Assembly (NCBI GenBank): GCA_963854835.1
Contig: OY978528.1
Span: 33,711,335 to 33,775,334 of the forward strand
DNA: 64,000 nucleotides
Direction of reading: 5' to 3'
Source of the DNA: Megamerina dolium
Lineage: Eukaryota > Arthropoda > Insecta > Diptera > Megamerinidae
This document shows positions 46,925 through 58,133 of the stretch, in pieces. Made by a program: the position numbers and the translations under genes. The notes under the pieces are model-generated. The model was not told where the DNA came from, searched no databases, and worked only from the letters and a program-made list of their open reading frames with translations. How positions within the stretch are numbered: the stretch's first letter is position 1; each line of letters starts with the position of its first letter.

Positions 46925-47275
46925 ATTCGTGAAAACTAAACGTGCTTTTCGAAAAAAAAAAAAATAAATTTTCAAGTGCTCCAGGTGATAACACTATAAA
47001 GCGTTTACACGCAACATTTGTGAACTCCTGTGATCTTTATAATACCAGCCATGCATCCCGACAAGGAACAAAACATTCCGATGCAAATATTAAAGCCGTA
47101 CGAACCTGTATTGAGGAGGCTCCAACAGAAGACTCATACATACAGATGCCACGTGCCACACAGCTGTCCAAACAATCGAATTATTGCGACATTCGTTCCC
47201 CGGGCGATAAATATCGAAAAATAGCGATATTGACTTTTATTTGTGAGGTTATTTAAAGTCCAAGGTATCGTCGCA
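46925..47275 (+). pseudogene. mariner-superfamily transposase remnant (HTH joined to catalytic end)
   Basis: KTKRAFRKKK ... SSAPGDNTIKRLHATFVNS and KHSDANIKAVRTCIEEAP form the N-terminal DNA-binding part, of the type often annotated as DUF4817. The sequence then passes, in another frame, to TDATCHTAVQTIELLRHSFP (second-Asp block), a stop, and IDFYL, stop, GYLKSKV (third-Asp block, where W is replaced by TGA). The first-Asp block and the middle are missing. It is a deletion relic, distinct from the other three mariner-type elements in the window. Confidence 0.75.
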
Positions 47276-47569
47276 ATATCGACCGAAACATTGGCCAAAA
47301 TAATGGGATATTCCAAAAAAAAGAGCACATTTAGTCTCCAAGATCATTTCAGTCAGATGTATGTAATCACTTGAAGGAATCTTCGCAAATATTGCGCTAT
47401 TTTGACGAAGTTTGGCATAAGTAACGGTAACGGTAGGGACAGGATTGATAATTGGCATAATTAGTCAACTAAAATAATTCACTTAATATACCATCTGGGA
47501 CATCAAGATTTGGTATGCAGAGTTTTGTTCCACTACTACATAATCTTGCCATCAATTTGCATGAATTTG
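47276..47569. other. no gene seen, possibly remainder of flanking elements
   Basis: This lies between the transposase relic and the dispersed unit repeat. No recognisable structure. Confidence 0.4.
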
Positions 47570-48290
47570 TTTTATTGTTGAATTTAAATCACTGTAACTT
47601 CGGTAACCTTCTACCTAGAACAGCAATATTTGGCGCTTAGATCAATATTGTAGTCGAAAATAAGCTGACGTAAACGGTATAGGAAAAAAAAATAAAAGCC
47701 GCCCTAGCTTACGAATTGTTCAACGTAAGCCAACCATATTTGAGTTGAGAATTAGTATGGTAAGGATAAATAGAATAGAAATAGAGCTACGGTTCACAGT
47801 TCTGCATCTAAACCATAATTAACATTTAGATTAATATGGCATTCGGAAATAATCTAATAACATAATTAGATTTACAAGAAAGTGGCAAGTCACGTCCACT
47901 CTTTTATATATATTGTATATTGCAGCTCCCATAGAAACCCTCGGAATTTGTTATAAGTTTAAACCAATATAACTTCAGCAGTTTTCAGCATAAAACAACT
48001 ATATTCAGCGCAAAGTTTAATGTTGTCGTTTATAATAAACTTGCGAGCAAATGTAGCTCCCATACAAAATCGCGGAATTATGGAAAACTTTAAAAACTCC
48101 ATAACATACAAAATACATCCATATCCATAACATACTATCATATTTCATGTGATGATTAGTATTATAGGCAGAAATTATTGCTAAAAAATTAGTGAGGCAC
48201 GCCTTCTTCTTAATGTACCTCTCGTACAAAGTAGTGGAAATAAAAAACTTGAATCTACATGTGCAGGGTATAATTTGGCTGGCCTAGGCC
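47570..48290 (+). repeat. unit-built dispersed repeat (copy 2), uninterrupted
   Basis: GCTCCCATAGAAACCCTCGG (47925), GCTCCCATACAAAATCGCGG (48056) and CCTCTCGTACAAAGTAGTGG (48217) mark units of about 130-160 bp. GTAACTTCGGTAACCTTCT and GTCGAAAATAAGCTGACG near 47593-47670 align with copy 1 near 12030-12100. The copy ends ACATGTGCAGGGTATAATTT then GGCTGGCC, the joined form of the site that carries the Tc1 insertion in copy 1. Confidence 0.75.
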
Positions 48291-48470
48291 CACTGTCGAA
48301 TCATTTTTATTATCTCAGTAATACTTCAAAATCACAATCGGCAAAATCGGCAGTTTGATAGTTCGGTCAGTATAATTTTTCCATTTAAAATTATCGCTGA
48401 TTCTAAATTTAGATCAATGATAATTTTTTAATAATTTTTTTCAAAAATTAATATTGTAATAGCCCAAGAG

Positions 48471-48748
48471 AGAGTGGTTGCCGTAGCTCAGTGGTTAGTG
48501 CGTTAGACTTCTGATCTGTAGGTCGTGGGTTCAATCCCCGGCTGAAGCATAACAAAGTTTAATATTGAAGATATTTTTCTTTCGAACGGTACCCACCTGC
48601 ACCTGTACGGAAAGAAAAGTTAAAGAGTTCTGCCGTTCGGAACCGGCTAATATAAGTAGGTCCCTTCTAATGCTAAAGGGCCTAAAGGGCCTTTCTGGCC
48701 TAAGTGTATCCTCTCAGAGAGAGGGCAGCCACATAACCTAACCTAACC
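48471..48748 (+). mobile_element. tRNA-derived SINE, type-B tail, internal deletion, 14-bp target duplication
   Basis: TAATAGCCCAAGAG at 48457-48470 and 48749-48762 flanks the element. The tRNA head is well preserved (TAGCTCAGTGGTTAG and GGTTCAATCCC). The central body from CGGCAAGCAATTGG to the GACAAAGCTCAG block is missing. Instead of the GTGCCACATATTTATT end, it finishes with GGCCTTTCTGGCCTAAGTGT, CTCTCAGAGAGAGGGCAGCC and (CCTAA)n. Confidence 0.95.
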
Positions 48749-48762
48749 TAATAGCCCAAGAG

Positions 48763-50560
48763 CCCAATACTAAACGTTTTTAGATGATGTTTTCGCACAA
48801 ATTTCCAAATATGAGTATAAGTCGTAAAATAATATTCTCCATTGGTATAATCTAATATTAATCCATTATTTTCGAATAACTTGATATAGTAAACTCATTC
48901 CAAGGCACATAGAAAATAATGAATAAATAGGAATATATTTATAATGATAAATGAAGGCTTCTAATTTAACAAAAATTCCATAATTAAATGTACGTTTGAT
49001 TTTTAAAATGATAAAAAAAGTAATCGAATGATTGGATAAATCTACCATTGTATATACACTTTATAGTAATTTGAAGAAGTTATATTCTATTTGAAATTAA
49101 ATATGTGCGCGCTCTATGTAACATAGGTACATATGAATTTACTCACAACACAGAAATCATTTAGGAAGATAATATTACGCTGTGTTGTTTGTTTACCTCG
49201 CCATTGTGTCGATGGATTTTTCACCTATCCTCTTAACATCTCTAAGAGCCACTTTAGGTGTTTAAGTGAAGTTCCTACAATAATGATGTCTACATTATTT
49301 ATATAACATAATACGTTTAGAAGTTAATTTATTTACAAAAGGAGCATTTGTGTGTGTAAGTTTGTGACCGTGAGTAATACGAGTATTAGCATTATTATGT
49401 TACCATTATACTTATCCGTTTGTTCATATTTAATGAAAATTAACATCAACCGTAGATAGGAACATTGTTAATGTAATTGTCATTTAAGTAGTTACCCTCA
49501 ATGGAGAGGATGCTATGGTCAGATTAAATGTAAGTAGTATAAGGATGTACATACATTTAAGTACCATATTGTACCATGTTAACTATTGCTGTTTGGTCGG
49601 CTCTTACTATGTGCATAATTGTACTGAGTACAAGAAAAACAAATATCGAATATAAACATTGTGAATGTGGAATTAAAAAAGAAGAAGAAGAAAATAAATT
49701 GAGTTAAAGATGTTTGTAAAAGACAAGTGGAATTTTCTATGACAATGTCTCTGAGTAAACATCTAATAGCTGACTACATACAATGAGCATAGCATAGCAA
49801 AGCACTAACAGCATTAGTCTAAGCATGGGAAGAGCTTTAATCTGCGATTGCGAATATCTTCCGTCTATCCGGAAAATGATACGCTTGTTTGCATATGAAC
49901 TGATTATCTTTATACTTATGTGCATTTGAAACCACAATGAATACATTTGCACAAAAAGGAAATAAAATATGAAGAAGAATATCATAGAACTATGTAAATA
50001 ATACATAGTATGAAGTTCAAATGTAAAATTCAAGGCCAACGAATAGGCTAAATCCATTTTTGGGATGTTTTTTTTTTGTGTATCTATATTTGCATTAGCT
50101 GATATTTAGATGTATACCGTCACGGTACATTAAGATAATAATGAATTAGTACGTGTGACATATCAATGCAGCAAAAATTGAACACAATGTAGAGTAGGTA
50201 GGTGCACCAGTTTATAAAGATATTACGCCATTGCGCTTATCATTAATCTACATACATAAGTAATGAAAAAATACAAAACAGTTATTATATTAATTTGTCA
50301 GCAAAAAAACCCGCCCACGTAGTTACATAAATGAACTTGTATTATTTTTGTTAGATATATTTAAATTGTTGACTGCTTTACCTTAACTTTCAAATGATGA
50401 CGTCATATGAAGTAATTATTTCTCCGATCTATAATTGTTGAATAATGATAAAGTTTTTGGCTGGGCTATACAATCAAAAACTATTAAAAAGTATCTAAAA
50501 CTACGTAAAATCTATTTAAATTTCTCGTTAGTTTTAGTAAATCCTTTATAAAAAAATAAA
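48763..50560. other. AT-rich DNA, no gene seen
   Basis: No supported feature. Confidence 0.55.
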
Positions 50561-51153
50561 TTCATCGGTGCATACGAAGAAAGACACACGAGTGTTTTAA
50601 CGACGAAGAGAGACGCTTAAAAAATAACACGAAGAAAGACGCGTACTTATTTTTGACGGCGAACAAATACGTGTAAGCATGATTGACGACGATGAAATGC
50701 GCGTGAACATATTTGACGACGAAGAAAGACGCTTTACGACAGAGTTATCACTCGTTGCATTCATCTGACCGACTATTTAATAATTTTGAAATTTAATTAT
50801 TTAATAGTAGTAATTATTACTTATTGTAATTTATTTACTAATTATAATTAGTGTATTAAATTTTTAATATATTTTGCCTTATGCATCACTATGGTCCTTA
50901 AGGTGATAACCAGGACGATGGTAAGTAATCCGTATTATGTATATATTTTATTTTGTTACTGATTCATAATCACCCAACCAAAACGAAAAGACATTGCATT
51001 CATAGTACACGATATCGTATTTCTTTGTTAATTATATTTACGCGTCTTTCTTCGCCGTCAATTATATTTGCACGTTTTTTTCGCCGACGTTTTTTACACG
51101 TCTTTTTTGCAGTCAATTCTTGAGATTGCGTCTTTCTTCGTATGTACCAACGA
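50561..51153. mobile_element. foldback-like element with arms built of about 29-bp tandem units
   Basis: The left arm (50561-50742) starts GGTGCATACGAAGAAAGAC and runs through about six diverged 27-30-bp units around GACGACGAAGAAAGACGCGT. The right arm (about 51030-51153) is the same in inverted orientation with about four units, ending in the complement of GGTACATACGAAGAAAGAC. About 290 bp of AT-rich loop lies between. Inverted arms composed of short tandem repeats are the hallmark of Drosophila FB (Foldback) elements. I could not define a target duplication or a transposase. The units are GC-richer than the surroundings. Confidence 0.7.
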
Positions 51154-51463
51154 AATATATTCATCCGATTTCCTTCATATTGAACAAATCAATTTTCTTA
51201 TACATACATTTATGAATAAATGTCGTTGTGAATATATGTAATATACGTATTTACATACAATTATGCTAATGTTATGAAGAAGTTGCTGCTGCTATTCTGA
51301 ATTGTGACGCCAAAAAATACATTCCATAGGAAATGGGCTAATATAAATACAGTTCAAATTAACAATATTTAAAATTTGGATGTCTTCAAATATAACTAAA
51401 ATATACGAGTATAATGTCGAGCCATAAGTAATTTGTACAGGAGGAAATTTTTTTTTAATTGGT
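51154..51463. other. AT-rich DNA, no gene seen
   Basis: No supported feature. Confidence 0.5.
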
Positions 51464-51799
51464 TGGGTGCCTTCTGATATGTAAGTCGTGGGTTCAACCA
51501 TGGCTGAAGCACAACTTTAATATCGAAAAGGTTATTCTTTCAAATGGTACCCACCTTCCGGCAAGCAATTGGCTTTTCTTCCGGCAGTAACAATTTGCCA
51601 TGAAAAAGCTTAAAAAAAGGGCTTTGTGACAAAGCTCAGAAAAACTGTTGCCACAAGGTCCTGCTGTTCGGAGCTGGCTAATATAAGTAGGCCCCTTTCA
51701 ATACTGCCCAAAAATTTAAGATGCACTGCAGTATTAGAAGAGAAACTCGGGTAAGGGTTCATTCTGGGGCTATAAGTGCCACATATTTATTTAGTTTTT
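51464..51799 (+). mobile_element. tRNA-derived SINE lacking the A box
   Basis: GGGTGCCTTCTGATATGTAA shows that the head jumps from GGGTGCC to the anticodon-side sequence, so the A-box stretch (GTAGCTCAGTGGTTAGTGTG) is deleted. The rest of the body is complete but diverged from the younger copies. It ends TAAGTGCCACATATTTATTT. It should not be transcribable by its own promoter. Confidence 0.9.
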
Positions 51800-51978
51800 A
51801 CTCTTGCAATGATAATATTAATTTAAATTACATGGCGTATTAAAAAATTTGGCTCTTAAATTTATTCAACTTAATCAAATTAAGAAATTCTGGAAATAAA
51901 CTGCCAAATGAGATCATTCTCGACTAAATCGTAGTTAAAGTAAGTAGATCTATATTTGGGATGCCTTATGGGCTGTAA

Positions 51979-52346
51979 TGGGTGCCGTAGCTCAGTGGTT
52001 AGTGTGTTCGCCTTCTGATCTGTAGGTTGTGGTTCAATACCCGGCTGATGCATAACAAATTTAATATCGAAAAGATTTTTCTTTCGAACGGTACCCACCT
52101 GTCGGCAAGCAATTGGAAATTCTTCCCACAGTAACAACTTGCCATGAAAAAGCTTCTAAAAAGAACTCTGTGACAAAGCTCAAAAAAGTGATGTCACAAG
52201 TGTTCTGCCGTTCGGAACCGGGTAAAATAAGAAGGTCCATTCTAATACTTTCCAAAAAATTTAAGACTCACAACAGTAATGGAAGAGAAGCTCGGTCAAT
52301 GAGCCCTTTGGGGCTTTAAGTGCCACATATTTATTTATTTTTTTTT
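51979..52346 (+). mobile_element. tRNA-derived SINE, full length with 13-bp target duplication
   Basis: TTATGGGCTGTAA at 51966-51978 and 52347-52359 flanks the element. The A box is at 51988-52002 and the B box at 52031-52041. The body is complete, ending GGGGCTTTAAGTGCCACATA and a T/A-rich tail. It is only about 180 bp from the preceding SINE, in the same orientation. Confidence 0.95.
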
Positions 52347-52359
52347 TTATGGGCTGTAA

Positions 52360-53141
52360 GGTTATTGATATTTAATCGAAATCGTGACTCGAATGAAAGA
52401 AATACGAACGAAATATTGACAAAGTCAACTATAGATTTTTAATAAAAATTTGTTAAATCGTTAAATAGTTCATTCTAGATGCTAAACTCCTATTCTCCAG
52501 TAGTTTATGTTACCTATTTTCCACTACTCCAATGCGTTACGGTTCAGCGTACATTCGTATATTCGTACCGATTAACATCAATCTTATTAGGTATGTTGCT
52601 CTTGTTGATGATATACATCAGCAGTTCGTCCTATTTTCTTTATTGAAAGGTTGAAGAAATTCAACCTATTCAACTATTCTTTCAAAAATTCAACCAAGTT
52701 TCGCAGTAATACGTTACTCAGACATTATTATGTAAAGGTAATTTGTAATCGAATTGTCGAAAACGGTTTTATAGTTGACAAATAAATTGCAACTATACAT
52801 GTAAAATTACCTAAGCAATTAAAGTGCAAATTCTCATATATAAATTAAATAAATATCTTTAAAAATGTTGTAGCTATGTATATAATATTTAATAATTATA
52901 CAATAGTCAACAAGTATTAACTTGTGTAAATTGAAATTAATCTTCATGTTCAAAATACTCGTACTCGTACATTTGTATATTTTTTCTATTCTATTTTCAG
53001 ATGATGAAGGTAAATAAAAGGCATACCATAGATAAATGCTGTCTAAAACGATAAAGATGCCATATGATAACAAGAAAAATGATTAAGGGTCCAACACATA
53101 TACATGTACATATGAATGTACATATATATGTATATTTATAC
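52360..53141. other. AT-rich DNA, no gene seen
   Basis: A small local direct repeat (TTCAACCTATTCAACTATTC and AAATTCAACCAAG near 52655-52700) is present. No gene. Confidence 0.5.
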
Positions 53142-53154
53142 CTACATGTGCATA

Positions 53155-53518
53155 AAAATAAAAATAAATATGTGGCACTTAAAGCCCCAAAGGGTTCATT
53201 GGCCGAGCTTCTCTTCCATTACTGTTGTGCGTCTTAAATTTTGGACAATATTAGAAGGGACCTACTTATTTTAGCCGGTTCCGAACGGCAGAACACTTGT
53301 GACATCACTTTTTCTGAGCTTTGTCACAGAGTTCTTTAAGAAGCTTTTTCATGGCAAGTTGTTACTATCGGAAGAATTGCCAATTGCTTGCCGACAGGTG
53401 GGTACCGTTCGAAAGAAAAATCTTATCGATATTAAATTTGTTATGCATCAGCCGGGGATTGAACCACGACCTACAGATCAGAAGGCGAACACACTAACCA
53501 CTGAGCTACGGCACCCAT
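53155..53518 (-). mobile_element. tRNA-derived SINE, full length, minus strand, 13-bp target duplication
   Basis: CTACATGTGCATA at 53142-53154 and 53519-53531 flanks the element. On the minus strand the head reads GGGTGCCGTAGCTCAGTGG with the A box at 53494-53508, and the body is complete. It is one of the best-preserved copies, so among the youngest. Confidence 0.95.
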
Positions 53519-53531
53519 CTACATGTGCATA

Positions 53532-55787
53532 TTATAATGAATACCAGTAGCTATAATAATATTAATAAGAACAACAACAATTCAAATGATGACGACGACA
53601 AGAAGAATTGTACATAATATCGCAATTGTTACAAGCAGCTACTGCTAATAAATTTTGTTATGCATAACGCAGTAGTAGCGATAAGATAATAATAATAATA
53701 TGTACCTATTTGATAAGGAAGACGCAGACAAACAAAAATTGTATTAACGTCAACAGCATCTGAGGCATATGTACAAACTTTAACACGAAAATATGTACAC
53801 ATGTGCATTTCTCGGAGCTCTGCAAAAAATGCGACTTGTCCTGGATGTATTTATATGGATTAAACCTATTATAACCGAACGGGTGCAAAAAGGGATTAGT
53901 CGCTTATACATGTATTACGGATATTCATAATGTTATTAGTCAAAAGAAAACAGAAATGCTCCTTACAAAAAAATATGTGTTTGTGATAGCAAAATCAAAG
54001 TTTAGATTAGTCTCTTTAGAGATTAATCGCAAAATATTTTGCAGGGAGTCTTTTCATATACATATAAGTATGTACAATATGTTTGTAAAACAAGTCAAAC
54101 AGAAAACATATATAGTTGCCACTTTGAACAACATAGGTACAAGTTATACAGAATGCAACAAATAAGGATAATTACAAAAAAATTAAACAGTACCAAAAGT
54201 TTAATTAGCAAATATAAAACAATAATACGAATTTTACAAGATTTAACCTTTCCATCGACTATGGAACATTTGGTAAACATTTTTTTCTTGGGTTTTTATT
54301 TATGTTTCATATTATACTCGTTCTCTTATTATGAAAATTGAGAGTGTTGTAATATGGTAAAAAGTAAAAAAAAACAAAAAAACAAGAAAATTTCATTCTA
54401 CTTGAGAAATGAAAAAGGAAAGAAAAATAAATGTGCAAGTATAGGTGCTCATGTACTATTTACACATGAAGAATAAGTCAAAAAGTGTTTTTTTTTGTGT
54501 TTGTTAATTTTTTCCCTCTCAACTTTTCAGTAATTAGAAACTTTCGTGATTATTCATGAATTTTCTTTTACATTTTATTCTTCTTCTAATTATAGTATAA
54601 TTTTTTTTTTTACTTCCAACGCAATTATGGATTTTTTTCTTTTGTTATTTATGGTATTATTATTGTTTCTTAACGTATTTTAATTGTATGTACATACATG
54701 CAAGTACCATGTATTACTGTTTTATGTATTTTCTATTTTCTTTATCTTCGTTTCTTCTTCTTTTTCCTATAATTGTATTATGATTCATTATATGTATTTT
54801 CCTATTATTTTGCATTAATTAGAGATAAATATACTTACATAAGAGTGTTTTTTATATTTTAGGATGATTTAGGAAAATGTTTCTTATTAATGATTCATAG
54901 AATAAAAGAATTACTGTGTTTTTCTTTTTTGTTTCTATTTATTATTTAATTAAGTAGTTCATACACGAGTAGATATCTGTGTACCTACCTATTTGCATCT
55001 CCATTTTATCACAAGCTAACTAAATGTTATCTGTGCAAACGTACCTATGTTTGGGGGAAAATATAAGCATATCTGTGGAATATTCGTTCACATATAAAGT
55101 ATTGTATATCATTTTTGTTAGTAGGGTAAAAGTCCGTAGGTTGGAAGAGTCTGTGTGATGCGATAGTCAATTTAAAATATGAAATAATAATAATCTACAT
55201 CTATATAAAATAATTTATTCTTATTTATCCCACTCATTATAAAACCGAATTTAATTGTTTAGGCTGAGAAAGTATTATTATACTCGTATAGTCAAATATT
55301 GTTTCAATTCTATTTAAAGGTGATTCTAAAACATCAAAAATATCAGTGTATAAAAATTGTTTGTGACATTTTTCATGATTTCAGTGCACATTTAACGAAA
55401 TGTTAAATTTAACTGATTGACTCCATTCACATGCATCCACTATCAAGATTTTTTGCTTAGAAGATGAAATGACGATAAATACAAATAAACAAACAAAACT
55501 GCAAACAAAGAGACAAATATGTGTCACGCAACAGTTGTATTTCCTTTTACTAAGTACAACTAAAGTATCTCGGTTTCCAACTATAAATTGACGTAAGAAC
55601 TTCCGAAAGTTGTAAAACCAACACCTAAGTAGAACTAAAGTTTTTATGCCACAAACATGCATTTTATTCGTAAATGTGTGTACTTTTTAAATGTTTACAT
55701 CAATGTTGTAGTGTTCAAACAAAATAGAATATATCACATCAATAACGTTGAAAAAGTGAAAAAAAAAACGAATAAAAAAAAATGACT
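53532..55787. other. AT-rich DNA, no gene seen
   Basis: Long A and T runs and (ATA)n near 53685-53700. No gene recognised. Confidence 0.5.
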
Positions 55788-56425
55788 GGGCCGAACGAAT
55801 TATATCCTACACATGTATTATAGATATACCATATACACAAATTCCATTTTTTTAACTTTTTATTTCCCCTTCTTTATATGGGAGATACATTAAGAAGTAA
55901 GCATGGCTCACCCTACGCTTGAAATATGATTGTTTTAGGCAAAGTATTTTAAGAGAGTTTTAAAGATTAAGTTTAAAGAGAGTTTGCTGGTTTCTCGCAA
56001 GTTTAAGCTGAACATTGCTAAGGTTATGGCAGTTTAAGCATATAAGAAATTCCGAGGCTTTGTATGGGAGCTATTGCCTGCCTCTTTCTTGTAAATCTAA
56101 TTATCATTGCAATACTAATCCACACCTTAAATATGGTTGTGCTACGAAGAATTGTAAAAGTTGTTCGTAAGTTATAGCGGTTTAAGCTTTTTTTAATTCC
56201 GCGATTTTGGATGGGAGCCACATTAAGAAGTGGGCATAGCTTGCTGATTACACATGAATGTAAGTGACAATTATAGTTGCTCTAGGCAAAAAACTGTCGA
56301 AGTTACATTTCTTGTAAATCTAGTTATCTCTACAATACTAATCTACAACCTAAATATGGTTGGTTCACGCTGAATAGTTTGTCAGTTATTTCGGTTAAAA
56401 CATTTTTTTAATTTGCAGCTTTTTT
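55788..56425 (-). repeat. unit-built dispersed repeat (copy 3), inverted
   Basis: The complement carries GCTCCCATCCAAAATCGCGG (56221), GCTCCCATACAAAGCCTCGG (56074) and ATCTCCCATATAAAGAAGG (about 55885), giving unit spacings of about 147 and 187 bp. Each is preceded by TAACTTACGAAC or TAACCTTAGCAA, CATATTTA...GGATTAGTATTG and AACTAGATTTACAAGAAA versions. The terminal motif ACATGTGTAGGATATAATTC then GTTCGGCCCA lies at 55788-55817 (complement), matching the ends of the other two copies. Confidence 0.75.
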
Positions 56426-56436
56426 TCCGACTTATT

Positions 56437-56601
56437 GTGGTTGCCGTAGCTCAGCGGTTAGTACATTGACCATCTGATCTGTTGGTCTGAAGCATAATTT
56501 TAATATCGATAAGATCGGCAGTAATAATTTGCCAAGAAAAAGCATCTAAAAGAGCTCTGTGACAAAGCTCAGAAAAAATGCTCCCACAAGGGCTCTGCCG
56601 T
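56437..56601 (+). mobile_element. tRNA-derived SINE, degraded and 3'-truncated
   Basis: GGTTGCCGTAGCTCAGCGGTTAG keeps the A box in part, but the B box is deleted (GGTCTGAAGC). The remaining body (TAATATCGATAAGATC, GACAAAGCTCAGAAAAAATG, ACAAGGGCTCTGCCGTTAG) ends early. It lies directly next to the unit-built repeat. Confidence 0.85.
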
Positions 56602-57536
56602 TAGTGGCAACTCTTTGAAAACGAATCAGTTGAAATATTCTCTACGGCCAAGCAAACATGTTGGAGACAAACACGTACAATTTCTTTCCTTTGAAAATTT
56701 CCCAAACTGCCCTCGTACATTATCAACATTTTAATTAAAAAAATGTAAAAAATTGTTTTTCCCTATATGAAGAAATAGTTCCAGATTACGGATTTTTTCC
56801 CCTACATAAAGTTGTTTGTGTTCATAAGTTGTGAGATATTTTTGTTATATGAATATATATATATCTTAAAGCATTATATGTACTAGTATCTTGATTTTAT
56901 TAATACGCGCATTATATCATATAGCATTGTATCGCATCGAATCGCATCTCATCATATCACAAATCACCATGGCACGAATAGATAGTCATCACTTTGAGTT
57001 AATTAATTGAAATTAATTAATTGTTGTTCAAAAAGATGTCATCTTTAATTATTTTATATTGAAGAACATTTATAGGTGAATACATGAATATATATCGAAT
57101 ATTTCTGAGTATAATTACACAAACGAGTATTTATGGTTTTTATTTCTTATTCTGTGTATCATATTATGAGAATTCGGCATTTCGGCATTTTGTTTTATGT
57201 ACATGCAATATGAATTTATTTGTACTTGGTCATTGAGTTTGACTTATATTTATTTATTTATTAGATGAAAAACATCAATTGAGAATGTGAAATGTGTAAA
57301 CAAATTGAATAACGCAAAAATTGTTGTAGTGTGAAAAATATTTAAAAGAATAAATATCAGTGAATGTAATGTGATAATAATGAATTATAAATTTAAATAA
57401 TACTCCACTCCAATAACAAATATAGCTCAATAAAAAATTTCCCAAATTTCAAGAGCTTTTGTAAATACTTATATTATCATGCTATCGACATTACAAAGGA
57501 ATAAATAAAATTATAATAATTAATATTCAAGTGAAA
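56602..57536. other. upstream flank of the receptor-like exon
   Basis: This is AT-rich with several short upstream ATG codons. TCAGTGAAT near 57358 could be an initiator-like start, but I see no convincing TATA or downstream promoter element. Part of this interval is probably 5' untranslated sequence. Confidence 0.35.
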
Positions 57537-58127
57537 ATGATTGAATTAGTGAATAATATACTGCCAACAGTTGCTGCAGCTGCAGCAGCAGCAACTTCAA
57601 CTAATTCCACTATAACAAATTTAGCAGCAAATCTATCGAGTAATACAGACGAGCAAATGCAATCAAATGCAACAACGAATTATAAATTCTTAGATTATCT
57701 TAATACAACATCGAATCCAATAGATGAATTTGTTGAAAATGTTACCACCATTGCATATGAATTTTCCAAAGAATTTCTAACAAATACTTTCAAAGTTGCA
57801 ACGACAAACAACGATACAACGGCAACAGTTGCAGCGACAACAGCAACAGCAACTACATCAGTCACCACCATCCATAATTTAACAAATCATAATAATAATC
57901 TAACAAATAGTACAAGGACTGATCGTTGGCTGCAAAATGCCTCTACGAGTGATCTGATTGCTGATGTTGCATCAATGGAGGCAACTGTTGATACAAGCAA
58001 CCCCGATTACTACTACGAAGAGTATGCACCCTGTCATCCGGATAATCCAAATTTCAATTGTACGCGTGATGATTATCTCAAATATACATTGGGACCACAA
58101 AGACTGCCGCTATATAAAGTATTATTG
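57537..58127 (+). CDS. first coding exon of a probable neuropeptide GPCR (N-terminal ectodomain)
   Basis: The exon opens at ATG 57537 (context GAAAATGA, close to the fly AAAATG start) and runs 197 codons to a GTAAGC donor at 58128, phase 0. It would encode an extracellular N-terminus: a short Ala run (residues about 13-19), a Thr/Asn-rich low-complexity region, about eleven N-x-S/T glycosylation sequons, an acidic DYYYEEY patch, and then PNFNCTRDDYLKYTLGPQRL with PLYKVLL at the end. A Cys, then LGP-x-x-L/D-P-L, just before transmembrane helix 1 is what I associate with CAPA/pyrokinin-type (neuromedin-U-like) receptors. No hydrophobic helix is present here; transmembrane segments must lie in later exons outside the window. 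There is no signal peptide, which is common for class A receptors. Codons are intact and no repeats interrupt it. The GPCR call is plausible and the subfamily is tentative. Confidence 0.6.
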
Positions 58128-58133
58128 GTAAGC
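58128..58133 (+). other. splice donor of the receptor-like exon
   Basis: TTG|GTAAGC follows LYKVLL. Translation beyond it continues only eight codons to a TGA at 58152-58154, which fits read-through into an intron. Confidence 0.65.

Noticed and set aside
46942..47256. a 104-codon frame as a free-standing gene
   Set aside because: Its first half is a transposase DNA-binding domain and its second half is an out-of-frame reading of the catalytic block, so it is a relic.
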